A stretch of DNA of 64,000 nt from Paracyclopina nana (GCA_019096065.1 JAGUCH010000007.1:1138501-1202500); one strand, 5' to 3'. Positions 1 through 14,027 are shown, counted from the stretch's first letter. Made by a program: numbers and translations. The notes: generated by a model not told the origin, from the sequence alone.

Positions 1-3000
1 GAAGAAAGCACTCATGAAGCAACTTGAGGCAGAACAGGGTAATATGTCTGAGTACACTGAAAGGCAAGCAAAGGCCTCAGCAATGAAAGCTGATCTTGAG
101 GTTCAATTGGCTGATGCAGGAGTAAGGCTAGCAGAAATGGAGCAAATGAGGCAGCAAGCTACTGCTGATAAAAAGGTTCTAGAGGGAGACAATGTAATCA
201 TCAAGAAAGATATCGAAGACCTAGAGATTGCCATCCAAAAGTTGGAGCAAGAAAAAACCAACAGGGACCATACCATCAGAACTCTGAATGATGAGATTGC
301 TAACCAAGATGAGGTTATCAACAAGCTGAACAAGGAAAAGAAGCACATGAGTGAGAACAGTGCTAAGGCTATGGAAGATCTCCAAGTCGCTGAGGACAAA
401 GTCAACCACTTGGCAAAGATCAAACAAAAGCTGGAATCAACTCTTGATGAATTGAATGATTCTCTTCAAAGGGAAAAGAGAGCTAGGTCAGATGTTGAAA
501 AAACTAGGAGGAAGATTGAGGGAGATCTCAGGGTTACTCAAGAAGTTGTTGCTGAACTTGAAAGGGCCAAGAAAGAAGCTGAAAATACTATTGCAAGAAA
601 AGAAAAAGATTTTCAGCAGCTTGCAAGCAGGCTTGATGATGAGCAATCCATTGTCGGAAAGACCCAGAAGTCTATCAAAGAAATTCAGGGTAGGGTAGAG
701 GAAATGGAGGAGGAACTGGAAGCTGAGAGACAAGCTAGAGCAAAGGCTGAACGTCAGAGATCTGATCTTGCAAGAGAGCTTGAGAGTCTTGGAGAGCGCC
801 TTGGTGAGGCTGGCGGAGCTACTCATGCCCAAGTAGAGCTCAACAAGAAGAGAGAAGCTGAGGTTCAGAAGCTGAGAAAGGACCTTGAAGAGGCACATAT
901 CCAACAAGAAGCTACATTGCTGAATCTTAAGAAAAAGCATCAAGATGCTGTTGCAGAAATGTCTGAGCAAATTGATCAGCTTTCCAAGATGAAGGCTAAG
1001 ATTGAAAAGGACAAAAGCCAAATTCAGCATGAGATCCAGGATGTCAGAGCTGCAACTGATGAAATTGGAAGATCAAAGGCTTCTGCTGAAAAATCAAACA
1101 GGAACTTGATGACTTCTCTCAATGAGCTCAATAAGAAAGTTGAGGAAGCAAACCTCACTTTGGGTGATTTTGAAAATCATAAGCGTAAAATTGCTTCAGA
1201 GAACGCTGACCTTCTTAGACAGCTCCAAGAGTTAGAAAATAATGCAAATATGCTTCAAAAAACAAAAGTTCAGCTCATGTCACAACTTGATGAAACCAAA
1301 AAGGTGGCCGATGATGAAGCCAAAGAGAGACAAGCCCTTTTGGGCAAATTTAAGAACCTAGAGCATGAGTTGGATGGTATGAGAGAGCAACTAGAGGAAG
1401 AATCTGCTGCTAAGGATGACATTCTTAGACAACTTAATAAAGCTATTCAAGAGGCAGATCTTTGGAGGTCTAAGTATGAGCAAGAAGGACTTGCCAAGGC
1501 TGAAGAGCTTGAAATGGCTAAGATGAAGTTGCAAGCCAGACTCAGTGAGGCCCAAGGAACCATTGATCAGCTCAATGCTAAACTTGGTCAACTTGAAAAG
1601 GCAAAGGCAAAACTTCAAGCAGACATTGACCAGATGGCTGCTCAAGCAGATCAAGCTCACATTTTGAACAGCTCCATGGAGAAGAAGGCCAAACAGTTTG
1701 ACAGGATTGTTGGTGAATGGAAACTCAAAGTTGATTCCATGTCTATGGATCTTGATGTTGCTCAAAAGGAGTGCAGAAATGCTTCCTCAGACCTCTTCAG
1801 AGTCAAATCAGCCTATGAAGAGTCTGTCTTGCAGTTGGATGAGGTTCGCAAGGAAAACAAAGTGTTGAGCAATGAGATCAAGGACATCATGGACCAAATC
1901 AGTGAGGGAGGAAGATCCATCCATGAGATTGACAAGATCAGGAAGCGCCTGGAGGCTGAGAAGATGGAGCTTCAAGCTGCCCTTGAGGAGGCTGAGGGAG
2001 CTCTTGAGCAAGAGGAGAACAAGGTTCTCAGAGCCCAACTTGAGCTGACCCAAGTCAGGCAAGAGATTGAAAGAAGGATTGCAGAGAAGGAAGAAGAATT
2101 CTTGAGTACCCGCAAGAACTTCCAAAAGGCCATTGATGGCATGCAGGGAGCTCTTGAGACTGAGAGCAAGGGCAAGGCTGAGGCTTTAAGGATGAAGAAG
2201 AAGCTTGAGTCTGATGTTGGTGAGCTTGAAACTGCTCTTGAGCATGCCAATGCTGCCAACCAAGAGACTCAGAAGACCATCAAGAGGTACCACCAGAGCA
2301 TCCGTGAAGCTCAAACAAAGTTGGAAGATGAGCAAAGAGCCAAGGAGGTTTGCCGTGACCACTTGCTCGCTGCAGAGAGGAAAGCCAATTCCAACCAAAA
2401 TGCTTTGGAGGAGGCTCGTACACTCTTGGAGCAAAGTGACAGGGCTAGGCGTATCACTGAGCAAGAGTTGTCTGACACCAATGAACAATTGTCTGACCAG
2501 ACCTGCCAAAACCAAGCTATTGCTGGAGCCAAGAGGAAGTTGGAGTCTGAAATGCAAACATTGCATGTAAGTAGATGTAGTCATCAAAGGAATGTTGCCG
2601 AAATATATTATGTTTGTTGTATATTTTTAGGGAGACATTGATGAGATGGCAAATGAGGCCCATCTTTCTGAAGAGAAGGCCAAGAAGGCAATGATTGATG
2701 CTGCTCGTCTTGCAGATGAACTGAGGTGTGAACAAGAATTGGCTCAATGTTTTGAGAAGGATCGCAAACTCTTGGAATGTCAAGTCAAGGACATGCAAAC
2801 TAGACTTGATGAGGCTGAAACCAATGCTCTCAAGGGAGGCAAGAAAGCCATGAACAAGATGGATACCAGGATTAGAGAGCTTGAGTCTGAGGTTGATGCT
2901 GAGAGCAGGCGCTTTGCTGATGCTCAGAAGAACTTGCGCAAGTCAGAGAGGCGCATCAAGGAGTTGACCTATGCTTCTGATGAGGACCGCAAGAACCATG

Positions 3001-3270
3001 AGCGCATGCAAGCTTTGGTTGATCAGCTTCAGTCAAAGATCAAATGCTACAAGAAGCAGATTGAGGAAGCTGAGGAAATTGCAGCCCTCAATTTGGCCAA
3101 GTTCCGCCAAGCTCAAGGCCAGCTGGGAACTGCAGAGGAGCATGCTGATTTAAATGAGCAGGCACTTGCCAAGACCAAAGCCAGAGGCCGTTCTGGCTCC
3201 TTGGGACCTATGGTAAGTTTTACAAATTAAAGTTGGTTATTTTTTCATAAGACTATTCTTCTTTCAGTAA
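1..3270 (+). CDS. Mhc: Muscle myosin heavy chain, copy 1 (5' truncated by window edge)
   Basis: This is the rod (S2 plus light meromyosin) part of a sarcomeric myosin II heavy chain, the thick-filament motor of muscle. Visible coding parts are 1-2566 (continuation of the giant exon; the frame reads [18 protein letters not shown] from base 2) and 2631-3212 (582 nt). They are separated by a 64-bp intron (GTAAGT...TTTTAG). A third, 55-bp intron (3213-3267) follows, and the next exon opens with the stop TAA at 3268-3270, so the protein ends GSLGPM. The whole visible part is heptad-repeat coiled coil without prolines, as expected of a myosin rod. The motor domain lies left of the window. The 3' half is almost base-for-base the same as copy 2, including the start of the second intron, which points to recent duplication or gene conversion. 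The identification as muscle myosin is certain; the fibre type served by this copy is unknown. Confidence 0.95.
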
Positions 3271-3419
3271 AAATGGAACTAAACACTAAGAAAAGGGCAA
3301 GCTCAAACAATTATGAAGGTGCACCAAGCCAATCCATCATCAGAGGAAGTGTTTATTCATGGTAAAACATGTTTTTTTCTGTTCTCTGTTCATTATGAAA
3401 CATGTTTTACTTTCGATCA

Positions 3420-3425
3420 AATAAA
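3420..3425 (+). terminator. Poly(A) signal of Mhc copy 1
   Basis: AATAAA lies 150 bp after the stop codon. The other three Mhc copies have AATAAA 122-150 bp after their stops. Confidence 0.65.
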
Positions 3426-4470
3426 TACTCTTCAGCAATCAAAATATGGAAAATGTGTTCATCATTAGCAATAGGATCATAGGAAGTTTTGGCACAAATG
3501 CAAGCTTAGAGCCAAGTTACGTTCATAAAAGAAAGCTTTATTTGTCCTCCTGGGCTAAGCTAGGTACTTAGTAACTTTCACATCTGCAGCCCAAGTTAGC
3601 CTTAGTGACTTGACACAAGTCTCCACATGCAAAAAGCTTTCTCATGCATGATTCTTTTATGAGAAAACTCAGCCCTAAATTTCTGGTTACATTTATGGCC
3701 AATGCAATCACGGTCATAGTAGCTACTCTTAAGTGAATCCATTACTTCCAGTTGATAAATGAGGCCCAAAAATGGGATACTAAGCAGTATTGGAACTTAT
3801 GAAGTCAACCACAATATTGAAATATTATAAGAAGCATCAAAAGCAACAGTTTTTTTTTATGATCCATCATTAAGCATGACCTTTCTTTTATTTTGGAATG
3901 AAAGTTTTACCCTAAGCTTTTTATGAAAGCCATCAAAACTGCATGACAATTATGACGGCTGTTATATTGACAATTGGGTCTCATGTATTATGACACTCAA
4001 ATTCGTTGCAAAATTCCCAGCTAATCCAGGCCTAAAAGTTGCAATCCATGAAGAGAACAGTAGAAGAGAATGCTTAAGGATCAAAAGGAACAGAAGACAG
4101 CAAAAAATTCAGAAAATGCTGTGAATGCCCACTTTTTGTACAAATTTGCCCTCTCGACATGATTTTTTTTCTCAAGTGTTTGACATATTTTTGCTACTCT
4201 TAAGGAAAAGGATAATTCTGACTGGTATGTGAGTACGTTTTTTTGCCTGAGTGCTTTCTTAATTCTAATGACCCAGTCTAGCTACCCACTAAAATTTTAT
4301 TTTTAGCTTGAATTTAGAAGAGGAAAGTTAAGTAGTTTTTCACTTCAGGTTAGGCCAAGTTTGAGCTTTGCAGTTGCTTTCCAATTTTTCCACACCTGAG
4401 TTTCAGCAGACCAGGTGAGCTTGGGCATGCCTTTACCCACTTTACATGCCTTCAAAAAGAATTGCACTTA

Positions 4471-4568
4471 AGCTTTCTTGGTAAGGTAGATTTTACACAA
4501 AATTTCAGTCTCAGCTACAACAGATTTGAGGTAACACAAAACATCTAGAATCTTCAATGCATGATTGT
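4471..4568 (+). promoter_or_regulatory. Conserved block upstream of Mhc copy 2
   Basis: This stretch contains in order AGCTTTCTTGGT, CAGTCTCA, TTGAGGTAACA, AGAATCTTC and ATGCATGATT. The same words recur in the same order at 16291-16395 and 25725-25830, upstream of copies 3 and 4. It is either a duplicated regulatory element or an old repeat carried along with the tandem duplications. Confidence 0.4.
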
Positions 4569-5655
4569 ATCCGAGCTCACTCTAAAAAAAAAGTGAGATG
4601 ACACTGAACATGCGAATATTCTAAATGCTTCCTTTGTAAACCAATAGCTAACATATACTTGCACTGAAATGCTTTCATGTATTTATCTTAGGTCAAACAT
4701 ATGACAAAATTTTCAAATGCACTTTTTCTACTCGAGTGCTATCAGAGCAGACTCACTTTTTAGTCCTCTCACTTTCTCAAGGAAAGGAAAAAGAAGCAAT
4801 CCTCATATTCTCATCAATAGAAGCAAACATCAGGAAATTCATCAAAAACTTTTTTTTGGCCCTAGCTAATGAAACATAGAAGGCAATGATGCTATATTTT
4901 CTGAATTTGGAATAGAGTAAAATCATATGAACATTTTTTTAAGGGCACAGTCCAAGATTTGTTTGGACAATACCGAGTGTAGTGCCCGATAATAGCGCCA
5001 CAGACATTAGATGATCAATCGCGTGTAGTCAGAAATTATCTGATTTCAAGTAAAGGGTTCGAAAAATTAAGACAATTTTGTGAAATTGAAATGTGATGGC
5101 AAATCATAGTTATTCGGCTTCACCTATTTTTTGCTATGAACAAAATACAAAACCATTTCAATAATAATCAAAATAAGCTTATTTTGACGAGAAAAACCAA
5201 AAAAAAAAATATGTTGGAATGGATCTTCCGTTGAAAATTACTAAAAAAATGCCAGAATTCGGTAAATTTTACGTTGAAATATAAAATTGAGTAACTTCAT
5301 TGTGTCAGTGACAATTATAGCCCGATTTCTTGCCTTGATTTTGTGTGCAAAATCATTTAAAGAGACATTTTTTAAACTTTTTCCAACAAAACAGTCTGAT
5401 TTAAGCCGAAAAGATCATTCAATAACTGTAGTTGGATCACAGGCCATGCCAATGTTTTCATATAATTTAGCAGTAAACTCCGATCTACTGTTCTAAAAAT
5501 TCAGCGCCCTCATGCGGCAATTTATAGCTTATAACGAAACTGCACAAGAACTGCACTCAGTATTTGTTTGAAAATTTCTGCATGAACACAATTGTAGTGC
5601 ACTAAAGTTTGAGAGTTATTAGAAGCTGTTTTCAGCTTCAACCCTCTCATTAAAA

Positions 5656-5665
5656 AGATGGCGCT
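5656..5665 (+). promoter_or_regulatory. CTCF-like core AGATGGCGCT
   Basis: The decamer matches the AGRKGGC heart of the animal CTCF motif. One such core lies in each of the three spacers between Mhc copies. Only the sequence match is seen. Confidence 0.3.
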
Positions 5666-6911
5666 TTAAAGAACAACAGCATTAATATCCCGTTCATGTG
5701 CCCCAAAATTCCTTACGATAATGCACACCAAACGCTTTACGGAAGGAGAAAAATTGTCTTATGACAAGCACACAAGTTAACTTCTCCCGATGCTAACACT
5801 TTGGAAAAAACGGGTCAATTTTAAGACTATTGAGAAGTAAACACTCAAAAGTTTATTTCAATTTCAGTGCCAAACTGGTTACTTCTGAATCAAATTGTTT
5901 CACACAAATTCATTTGAACCAGCTAAAAAACTGCAGAGTTATTACAAATAAGATACAGCTGAAATAATCAAAACATTTCGTAGTTTTGCCCTAAATTTGA
6001 TAACTCGATTCCTGGTTCAACTAGTTGAGAAGCCATTTTTGTCAACTTGGCGGTGGGTACACTACATACGGCAGTGAAGCGAAAATCCCCGAATTTTGCT
6101 GAGATTAGGCGTGCGCTTGCATCTACCGTACAATATATCTATTTATATATGTAAACAATTTATAAAACAAGCTAATAAAATAGCTGAGCAAATTTTGTAA
6201 AGTAAAAATCGAGTGGCAACTTTGCAGGCTCGAGCTTGCGAGAGCCAAGTAATGCTATGAGATTTTTATACTTTGTAAAATGAGCTCAGACATTTTGTAA
6301 GCCTATTTTTTGACTCACCCATGCAAAGAGCTATATATTGTAATCTTATTTCGACTATTCCACAGTGGGGTCATTCCGTTGCGAAAAGTGGCGTTTGCCG
6401 AAATGGCTCAAAATTCCTTTAATTAAGGCCTTTTTGATAAACAAACTATAAAGTAGGAGCTTTTGAGCTTAAATTGTAGAATTTCCATAAATCCGCGTTT
6501 CCAAAGGGTTTTCCGAGTTTGTTGTTCTTTTGAATATTTCCGGTTTTTGCTCAGGGCTAATGAAGTCGGCAATAATGGGCTCAATAAAAAGTGCTATGTC
6601 TCTAAATGGCGCAAAAATGCGCTAATGAAACTTTGTCATAATGATTTAAAATATGCAATAGAATGTTCCTATGAGGAAATCAGATTTGAAAATGATTTTA
6701 AAACAGGTAAACTTCAGGGCCCCAGTTTCACTTTTAACTTTAGGCAATATGGTAAATATCTACAAATAGTTGTCCTATTTCTGAAAAATAATTCACAGTT
6801 ATTCACAGTTTTATTTTATGATAGCTAACTGACATATGCATTAAAATGGAATAAAACAAATACTTTATTGTCAAAATGTATGAAAGAGTAGAACTCGAAA
6901 AATAATCATTA

Positions 6912-7056
6912 GCCCGGTTCCAACAAGAAATATCAGCATAGTTTATTATGGTAAACCAGTTAAGTCAGGTCGAGCTGAGCGCGAGAGCTAGCCGACAATG
7001 CTAAAAAATCAAGTTATGTCTCCTGACTATGTTGATTTTCCTTGTTGGAACCAGGC
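6912..7056. mobile_element. MITE family B, copy 1
   Basis: A 145-bp element bounded by inverted repeats GCCCGGTTCCAACA and TGTTGGAACCAGGC, with TA on its left side. A second copy is at 15231-15378. It is too short to code and must be mobilised by another element. TIRs plus a TA target suggest a Tc1/mariner-type system, which is inference. It sits directly before the acceptor of Mhc copy 2. Confidence 0.75.
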
Positions 7057-7147
7057 TTGACAGATTCTTACTTGAATCAGGAACACTTTTCCATGGGCAC
7101 TGAAATTATTATTATACCTTTTCAGGCCAACAACTTAACCTGAAACA

Positions 7148-10100
7148 ATGCCAGGTCACGTCAAACTTGGAAAGGCTGGAGAGCCGGATCCTGATCCATC
7201 TCCATACCTTGTCATTTCCATGGAGATGAAAAGAGAGGACATGATGAAGCCTTATGACCCTAAAAAGTCATATTGGTGCCCTGATGGAAAGCATGGCTAC
7301 ATGGAATGTATGCTTGAATCAGATGATGGCACCAAGGCTGTTGTCATGTGTGGACATGAGGTAAGCTAGAACAATCACTATTATGAATTTAATCTATCAT
7401 TCAATAACATTTTGCAGAAAAAAACCTTCAAGTCCTCTGAGATTGGTCAGGTCAACCCTCCCAAGTTTGAGAAATGTGAGGACATGGCCAACTTGACCTT
7501 CCTCAATGATGCCTCTGTCTTCTGGAACTTGAAAGTTCGTTATGTGGCCAAGCTCATTTACACCTACTCTGGATTGTTCTGTATTGTGGTGAACCCCTAC
7601 AAGAGGTTCCCCATCTACTCTCCAACTGTTGTGAAGATGTACTTGGGCAAGAGGAGGAATGAGGTGCCACCTCACTTGTGGGCCATCACTGAGACTGCCT
7701 ACCGTAACATGTTGACCAATGGTAGAGATCAGTCCATGTTGATCACTGGAGAGTCTGGTGCTGGAAAGACTGAGAACACCAAGAAGGTCATCTCATACTT
7801 GGCTATGGTTGCCTCATCTGGAAAACAAAAGGCATCCAAAAAGGTCTCACTTGAGGATCAGATTGTGGCTACCAACCCCATTTTGGAGTCTTATGGTAAT
7901 GCCAAAACCTCCAGGAATGACAACTCCTCCAGGTTTGGTAAATTCATCCGTATCCACTTCACCAGCTCTGGCAAGCTCTGTGGTTGTGACATTGAGTCTT
8001 ATCTGCTTGAGAAGTCTCGTATCACCCAGCAACAAGAAGTGGAGAGGTCCTACCATATCTTCTACCAATTGTTGCAGCCATGTGTGGCTGACATGAAGGC
8101 AAAGTGCTTGTTGACTGATGACATCTATGACTACTCCTATGTGTCTCAGGGCAAGGTCACTGTTGCCTCCATTGATGACAATGAGGAATTGGAGTACACT
8201 GACTCTGCCTTTGACATCATTGGCTTCTCCAATACTGAGAAGTGGGATTGCTTCAAGATTACCGCCGCAGTCATGGCTTTTGGAGAGGTCAAGTTCAAGC
8301 AAAAGGGCCGTGATGACCAGGCTGAGCCTGATGACATGGGATTCCCCAACAAGATTGCTGAGCTCTTTGGGGTCAATGCTGATGAGCTAATGAAGGCTTT
8401 CTGCAAGCCCAAGATCAAGGTTGGTACTGAGTGGGTCACCAAGGGTATGACTTGTGAGCAAGCTACCAATGGAGCTGGTGGTATTGCCAGGGCCTGCTTT
8501 GACCGTCTCTTCAAATGGCTCATCATCAAGTGTAATGACACTCTAATTGATAAGAGCATGAAGAAGGTCAACTTCACTGCTGTGCTGGATATTGCTGGCT
8601 TTGAGATCTTTGACTACAATGGCTTTGAGCAGATCTCCATCAACTTTGTCAATGAGAAGTTGCAGCAATTCTTCAACCATCACATGTTTGTGGTGGAGCA
8701 AGAGGAATATGTGGCTGAGGGCATTGACTGGGCCATGGTGGATTTTGGCATGGACTTGGCTGCTTGCATCATCATGTTTGAGAAGCCTATGGGAGTCTGG
8801 GCCATTCTTGAGGAGGAGACTCTCTTCCCCAAGTCTACTGACAAGTCCTTTGAGGACAAGCTGAAAGCCCAGCATCTTGGCAAGTCTCCTCCCATGGCCA
8901 AGCCATGCTCCAAGACTGACAAGAATGCTCACTTTGCCATCATCCATTATGCTGGCATTGTGTCCTACAATGTCACTGGATGGCTTGAGAAGAACAAGGA
9001 TCCCGTCAATGACACTGTTGTTGATGTGTTGAAGAGGTCCTCCAATGAGCTCTTGGTCTTCTTGTGGAGAGAGCACCCTGGTCAATCTTCACCTCCAGAT
9101 GAAGGCAAGGATAAGAAGAAAAAGAAGGCTGGTGGCTCCAAAACTGTCACATCAGTCTACTTGGTTCAGTTGGGTGAGCTCATGCACACTCTTCACAACA
9201 CTGAGCCCCACTTCATCCGTTGCATTGTACCCAACACCCATAAGCAGCCTGGAGTAGTTGAGTGTGAGCTTATCATGCATCAATTGACTTGCAATGGTGT
9301 GCTTGAGGGTATCAGGATTTGTATGAGAGGTTTCCCCAACAGGATGCTTTACCCTGACTTTAAGAGCAGGTACCAGATCCTTGGAGCAGCAGAGATTGCC
9401 AGTTCAAGTGATAACAAGACTGGAGTGTATGCTCTTCTTGACAAGATTGAGTTCTCAAGGGACAGGTATAGGCTTGGACACACCAAGGTTTTCTTCAGGG
9501 CTGGTGCTTTGGCAGGACTTGAGGAGGCTAGGGATGGCATTGTGTTGAAGCTTGTAAGATGGTTACAAGCTGAGTGTTATGGTAATATCAGGAGGAAAGC
9601 TTACCAAAAGAAGTTTGACCAAAGGGAGTTGATGAAAGTCGTTCAGAGGAACTTCAGGAAGTATCAAACATTGAGAAACTGGGGCTGGTTTATCATTATC
9701 CAAAAGACAAAGCCTATGATTGGCCAAAGAAATGTTGAAGAAGAGCTGAGGCAATTGGAAGAGCAAGCCAATGCTGCATATGGTGCCTACAAAGAGCAAT
9801 TGGAGACCAAGAAAAGGCTTGAAGAGGAAAATGTGAATATTGAAGAAGAGAAGAAAGCTCTCATGAAGCAACTAGAATCGGAACAAGGTAATATGTCTGA
9901 GTACACTGAAAGGCAAGCAAAGGCTTCAGCTATGAAAGCAGATCTTGAGGTCCAGCTGGCTGATGCAGGAGTAAAGCTTGCAGAAATGGAGCAGGCAAGG
10001 CAACAAGCTACAGCTGACAAGAAGGCCCTTGAGGGAGACAATGTAATTATCAAAAAAGACATTGAAGACCTTGAAATTGGAATTCAGAAACTTGAACAAG

Positions 10101-13100
10101 AAAAAACCAACAGGGACCATACCATCAGAACTTTGAATGATGAAATTGCAAATCAAGATGAAGTTATCAACAAGCTGAACAAGGAAAAGAAGCACATGAG
10201 TGAGAATAGTGCCAAAGCTGCCGAAGATCTCCAAGTTGCTGAGGACAAAGTCAACCACTTGGCAAAGATCAAACAAAAGCTGGAATCAACTCTTGATGAA
10301 TTGAATGATTCTCTGCAGAGAGAAAAGAGGGCAAGAGCAGATGTTGAAAAAACAAGAAGGAAAATTGAGGGTGACCTTAAAATTACTCAAGAAGTTGTTG
10401 CAGAATTGGAAAGATGCAAAAAGGAGGCAGAAAATACTATTGCTAGGAAAGAAAAAGACTATGGTCAGCTTGCTAGTCGTTTAGATGATGAGCAATCCAT
10501 TGTTGGAAAGACCCAGAAGTCAATCAAAGAAATTCAAGGCAGAGTTGAAGAGTTTGAGGAGGAACTTGAGGCTGAAAGGCAAGCTAGAGCAAAGGCTGAA
10601 CGTCAGAGATCTGATCTTGCAAGAGAGTTAGAAAGCCTCGGTGAAAGGCTAACTGAGGCAGGTGGAGCCACTCATGCTCAGGTTGAGCTCAACAAGAAGA
10701 GAGATGCTGAGGTTCAGAAGCTGAGAAAGGACCTTGAAGAGGCACATATCCAACAAGAGTCAACTTTGATCAATCTGAAGAAAAAGCATCAAGATGCTGT
10801 TGCAGAAATGTCTGAGCAAATTGATCAGCTTTCCAAGATGAAGGCTAAGATTGAAAAGGACAAAAGCCAAATTCAGCATGAGATCCAGGATGTCAGAGCT
10901 GCAACTGATGAAATTGGAAGATCAAAGGCTTCTGCTGAAAAATCAAACAGGAACTTAATGGCTTCATTGAATGATGTAAACAAAAAAGTTGAGGAAGCAA
11001 ACCTCACATTGGGAGATTTTGAGAACCATAAAAGAAAGATAGCCTCAGAGAATGCTGACCTTCTAAGGCAATTGCAAGAATTGGAAAACAGCGCTAACAT
11101 GCTAGCAAAGGTCAAAATTCAACTCATGTCACAACTTGATGAAACCAAGAAGACATCTGATGATGAAACTAGAGAGAGGCAGAGTTTGCTTGGAAAATTC
11201 AAAAATCTAGAGCATGAGTTGGATGGTATGAGAGAGCAACTAGAGGAGGAATGTGCTGCTAAGGATGATATATTGAGGCAACTTTCCAAAGCTATGCAGG
11301 AGTCAGATATGTGGAGGTCTAAGTATGAGCAAGAAGGACTTGCCAAGGCTGAAGAGCTTGAAATGGCTAAGATGAAGTTGCAAGCTAGACTTTGTGAGGC
11401 CCAAGGAACCATTGATCAGCTCAATGCTAAACTTGGTCAACTTGAAAAGGCAAAGGCAAAACTTCAAGCAGACATTGACCAGATGGCTGCTCAAGCAGAT
11501 CAAGCTCACATTTTGAACAGCTCCATGGAGAAGAAGGCCAAACAGTTTGACAGGATTGTTGGTGAATGGAAACTCAAAGTTGACTCCATGTCTATGGATC
11601 TTGATGTTGCTCAAAAGGAGTGCAGAAATGCTTCCTCTGACCTCTTCAGAGTCAAATCAGCCTATGAAGAGTCTGTCTTGCAGTTGGATGAGGTTCGTAA
11701 GGAAAACAAAGTGTTGAGCAATGAGATCAAGGACATCATGGACCAAATCAGTGAGGGAGGAAGATCCATCCATGAGATTGACAAGATCAGGAAGCGCCTG
11801 GAGGCTGAGAAGATGGAGCTCCAAGCTGCCCTTGAGGAGGCTGAGGGAGCTCTTGAGCAAGAGGAGAACAAGGTTCTCAGAGCCCAACTTGAGCTGACCC
11901 AAGTCAGGCAAGAGATTGAAAGAAGGATTGCAGAGAAGGAAGAAGAATTCTTGAGCACTCGCAAGAACTTCCAAAAGGCCATTGATGGCATGCAGCTAGC
12001 TCTTGAGACTGAGAGCAAGGGCAAGGCTGAGGCTTTAAGGATGAAGAAGAAGCTTGAGTCTGATGTTGGTGAGCTTGAAACTGCTCTTGAGCATGCCAAT
12101 GCTGCCAACCAAGAGACTCAGAAGACCATCAAGAGGTACCACCAGAATATTCGAGATGCTCAAGCTAAAATGGAGGATGAGCAAAGAGCCAAGGAGGTTT
12201 GCCGTGACCACTTGCTCGCTGCAGAGAGGAAGGCCAATTCCAACCAAAATGCTTTGGAGGAGGCTCGTACACTCTTGGAGCAAAGTGACAGGGCTAGGCG
12301 TATCACTGAGCAAGAGTTGTCTGACACCAATGAACAATTGTCTGACCAGACCTGCCAAAACCAAGCTATTGCTGGAGCCAAGAGGAAGTTGGAGTCTGAA
12401 ATGCAAACATTGCATGTAAGTAGATGTAGTCATCAAAGAAATGTATCCAAAATATAAGATGTTCATTGCATATTTATAGGGAGACATTGATGAGATGGCA
12501 AATGAGGCCCATCTTTCGGAAGAGAAGGCCAAGAAGGCAATGATTGATGCTGCTCGCCTTGCAGATGAATTGAGAGCTGAACAGGAATATGCTCAATGCT
12601 ATGAAAAAGATCGCAAACTCTATGAATGTCAAGTCAAGGACATGCAAACTAGACTTGATGAGGCTGAAACTAATGCTCTCAAGGGGGGCAAGAAAGCCAT
12701 GAACAAGATGGATACTAGGATTAGGGAACTTGAGTCTGAGGTTGATGCTGAGAGCAGGCGCTTTGCTGATGCTCAGAAGAACTTGCGCAAGTCAGAGAGG
12801 CGCATCAAGGAGTTGACCTATGCTTCTGATGAGGACCGCAAGAACCATGAGCGCATGCAAGCTTTGGTAGATCAGCTTCAATCAAAGATCAAATGCTACA
12901 AGAAGCAGATTGAGGAGGCTGAGGAAATAGCTGCCCTCAATTTGGCCAAGTTCCGTCAAGTTCAAGGTCAACTTGGAAATGCTGAGGAGCATGCTGATTT
13001 AAATGAGCAAGCTTTGGCTAAAACTAAGGCAAAGGGACGTGGAGCATCCATGGGACCTATGGTAAACATTTGAGCCTCACTAAGCAAAAATTGCGTAATA

Positions 13101-13127
13101 ATTAGGCTACTTTTTATTTTGCAGTAA
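7148..13127 (+). CDS. Mhc: Muscle myosin heavy chain, copy 2 (complete)
   Basis: Sarcomeric myosin II heavy chain, an actin-activated ATPase that forms thick filaments. The coding exons are 7148-7360, 7418-12415 and 12480-13061; the stop TAA is at 13125-13127, the first bases of exon 4. The protein has 1931 aa. The N-terminal SH3-like region is in exon 1. Motor landmarks are P-loop GESGAGKT (from about residue 182), switch I NDNSSRFGK (about 238), switch II DIAGFE (about 462), lysine-rich loop 2 DKKKKKAGGSK (about 635), and reactive thiols SH2 and SH1 (C696, C706). The light-chain-binding neck (LQAECYGNIRRKAYQ) follows, and the proline region near 837 starts a roughly 1090-residue coiled-coil rod ending GASMGPM. 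Almost the whole motor and rod is one 4998-nt exon without alternative exons. The ATG follows a GCCAACAAC leader just after a splice acceptor. All catalytic motifs are intact. Confidence 0.97.
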
Positions 13128-13276
13128 ATTTGGCTTGACTCCATCACAACTGAAGCATTCTTTACCTAATCACCAGTTCAAACCAAATGTCTATGCCACC
13201 TGTTGACTAACAGCTATTCAATCAAATACTTGTTTTATCTCTTTAAAATTGGTCATAAAACATGTGTTTTCATCTG

Positions 13277-13282
13277 AATAAA
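13277..13282 (+). terminator. Poly(A) signal of Mhc copy 2
   Basis: AATAAA lies 150 bp past the stop codon, matching the spacing in copy 1. Confidence 0.65.
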
Positions 13283-14027
13283 ACCCCTAAGCAAAATTCT
13301 GTTACATTTATTTATGAAATATTTGCTGTAGTCATGTCCATTTCCCCATTAAAATGAGCTGCATGAGTGGCTGAGCTAGCCTGTGCGTCGCAAGGCTATT
13401 TTTATATCAGAGTGAGTTGCTTTTGGCACAAGTCATGTCATGACATATTTTTGATGCTTTGCCAACAAAATCCGGTGTACTTTCAAAGGCCAAAGAAGCA
13501 ATGATTTCCCTTAATTAGCCTGTCAATTTTTTTATCACATCTGTTCCATGGAATGCTTCTTTTTAATGCAATTAAAACCGGATGGTAATTAGGTTTATAT
13601 GAATTTTCAATAAAATCTCTTGTAGCTTAAGAAGACTAGCAGATAATTTTGCTTCTGTACTATTTGATACTTTTTCGTGATGCTCATCAAAATTCTTCTG
13701 GAGAGAAGGATAATTAACCATACAATAATTTGATGGCACCAAATGATAATTTGAACATTTTCCCACTAGTGTTGTGGCAGTTTTTTTTCATGTTTAGTCA
13801 AAGTATAACATCAAAAGCATCTCGCGAACGGTAAGCTGAGAATATGACAACAGCTAAAAAAAGCCTTCAAATAATTCTTTCATTTCGAAAATCAACAGAG
13901 AAATTAAGCTTAACGTTTGTTGCTAACAGATCAAGCTATTAAAAAATTGGTATACAAGAGCACAGGATTTCTTGTGAAAATGGACAAAGCTTGTTGTCAT
14001 GCAAGCCCACTAGGCATATGTAACTTA

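Larger units (their letters stand above)
3426..7147. other. Spacer between Mhc copies 1 and 2
   Basis: AT-rich noncoding DNA with no ORF that resembles a protein. It holds the conserved upstream block at 4471-4568, an AGATGGCGCT core at 5656-5665 and a small MITE ending about 90 bp before the copy 2 start codon. The noncoding first exon of copy 2 should lie here, because the ATG is preceded by a good splice acceptor (CTTTTCAG before GCCAACAAC), but I could not place it. Confidence 0.6.

Noticed and set aside
103-2587. Long minus-strand ORFs opposite the myosin exons (up to 243 codons in later copies)
   Set aside because: They are antisense shadows of the coiled-coil codons (leucine- and serine-rich from CTT/TTC complements) and recur in every copy with the sense gene.
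6463-6828. 121-codon ORF in the spacer before Mhc copy 2
   Set aside because: No ATG in good context, AT-driven composition, no motif, and no counterpart in the other spacers.
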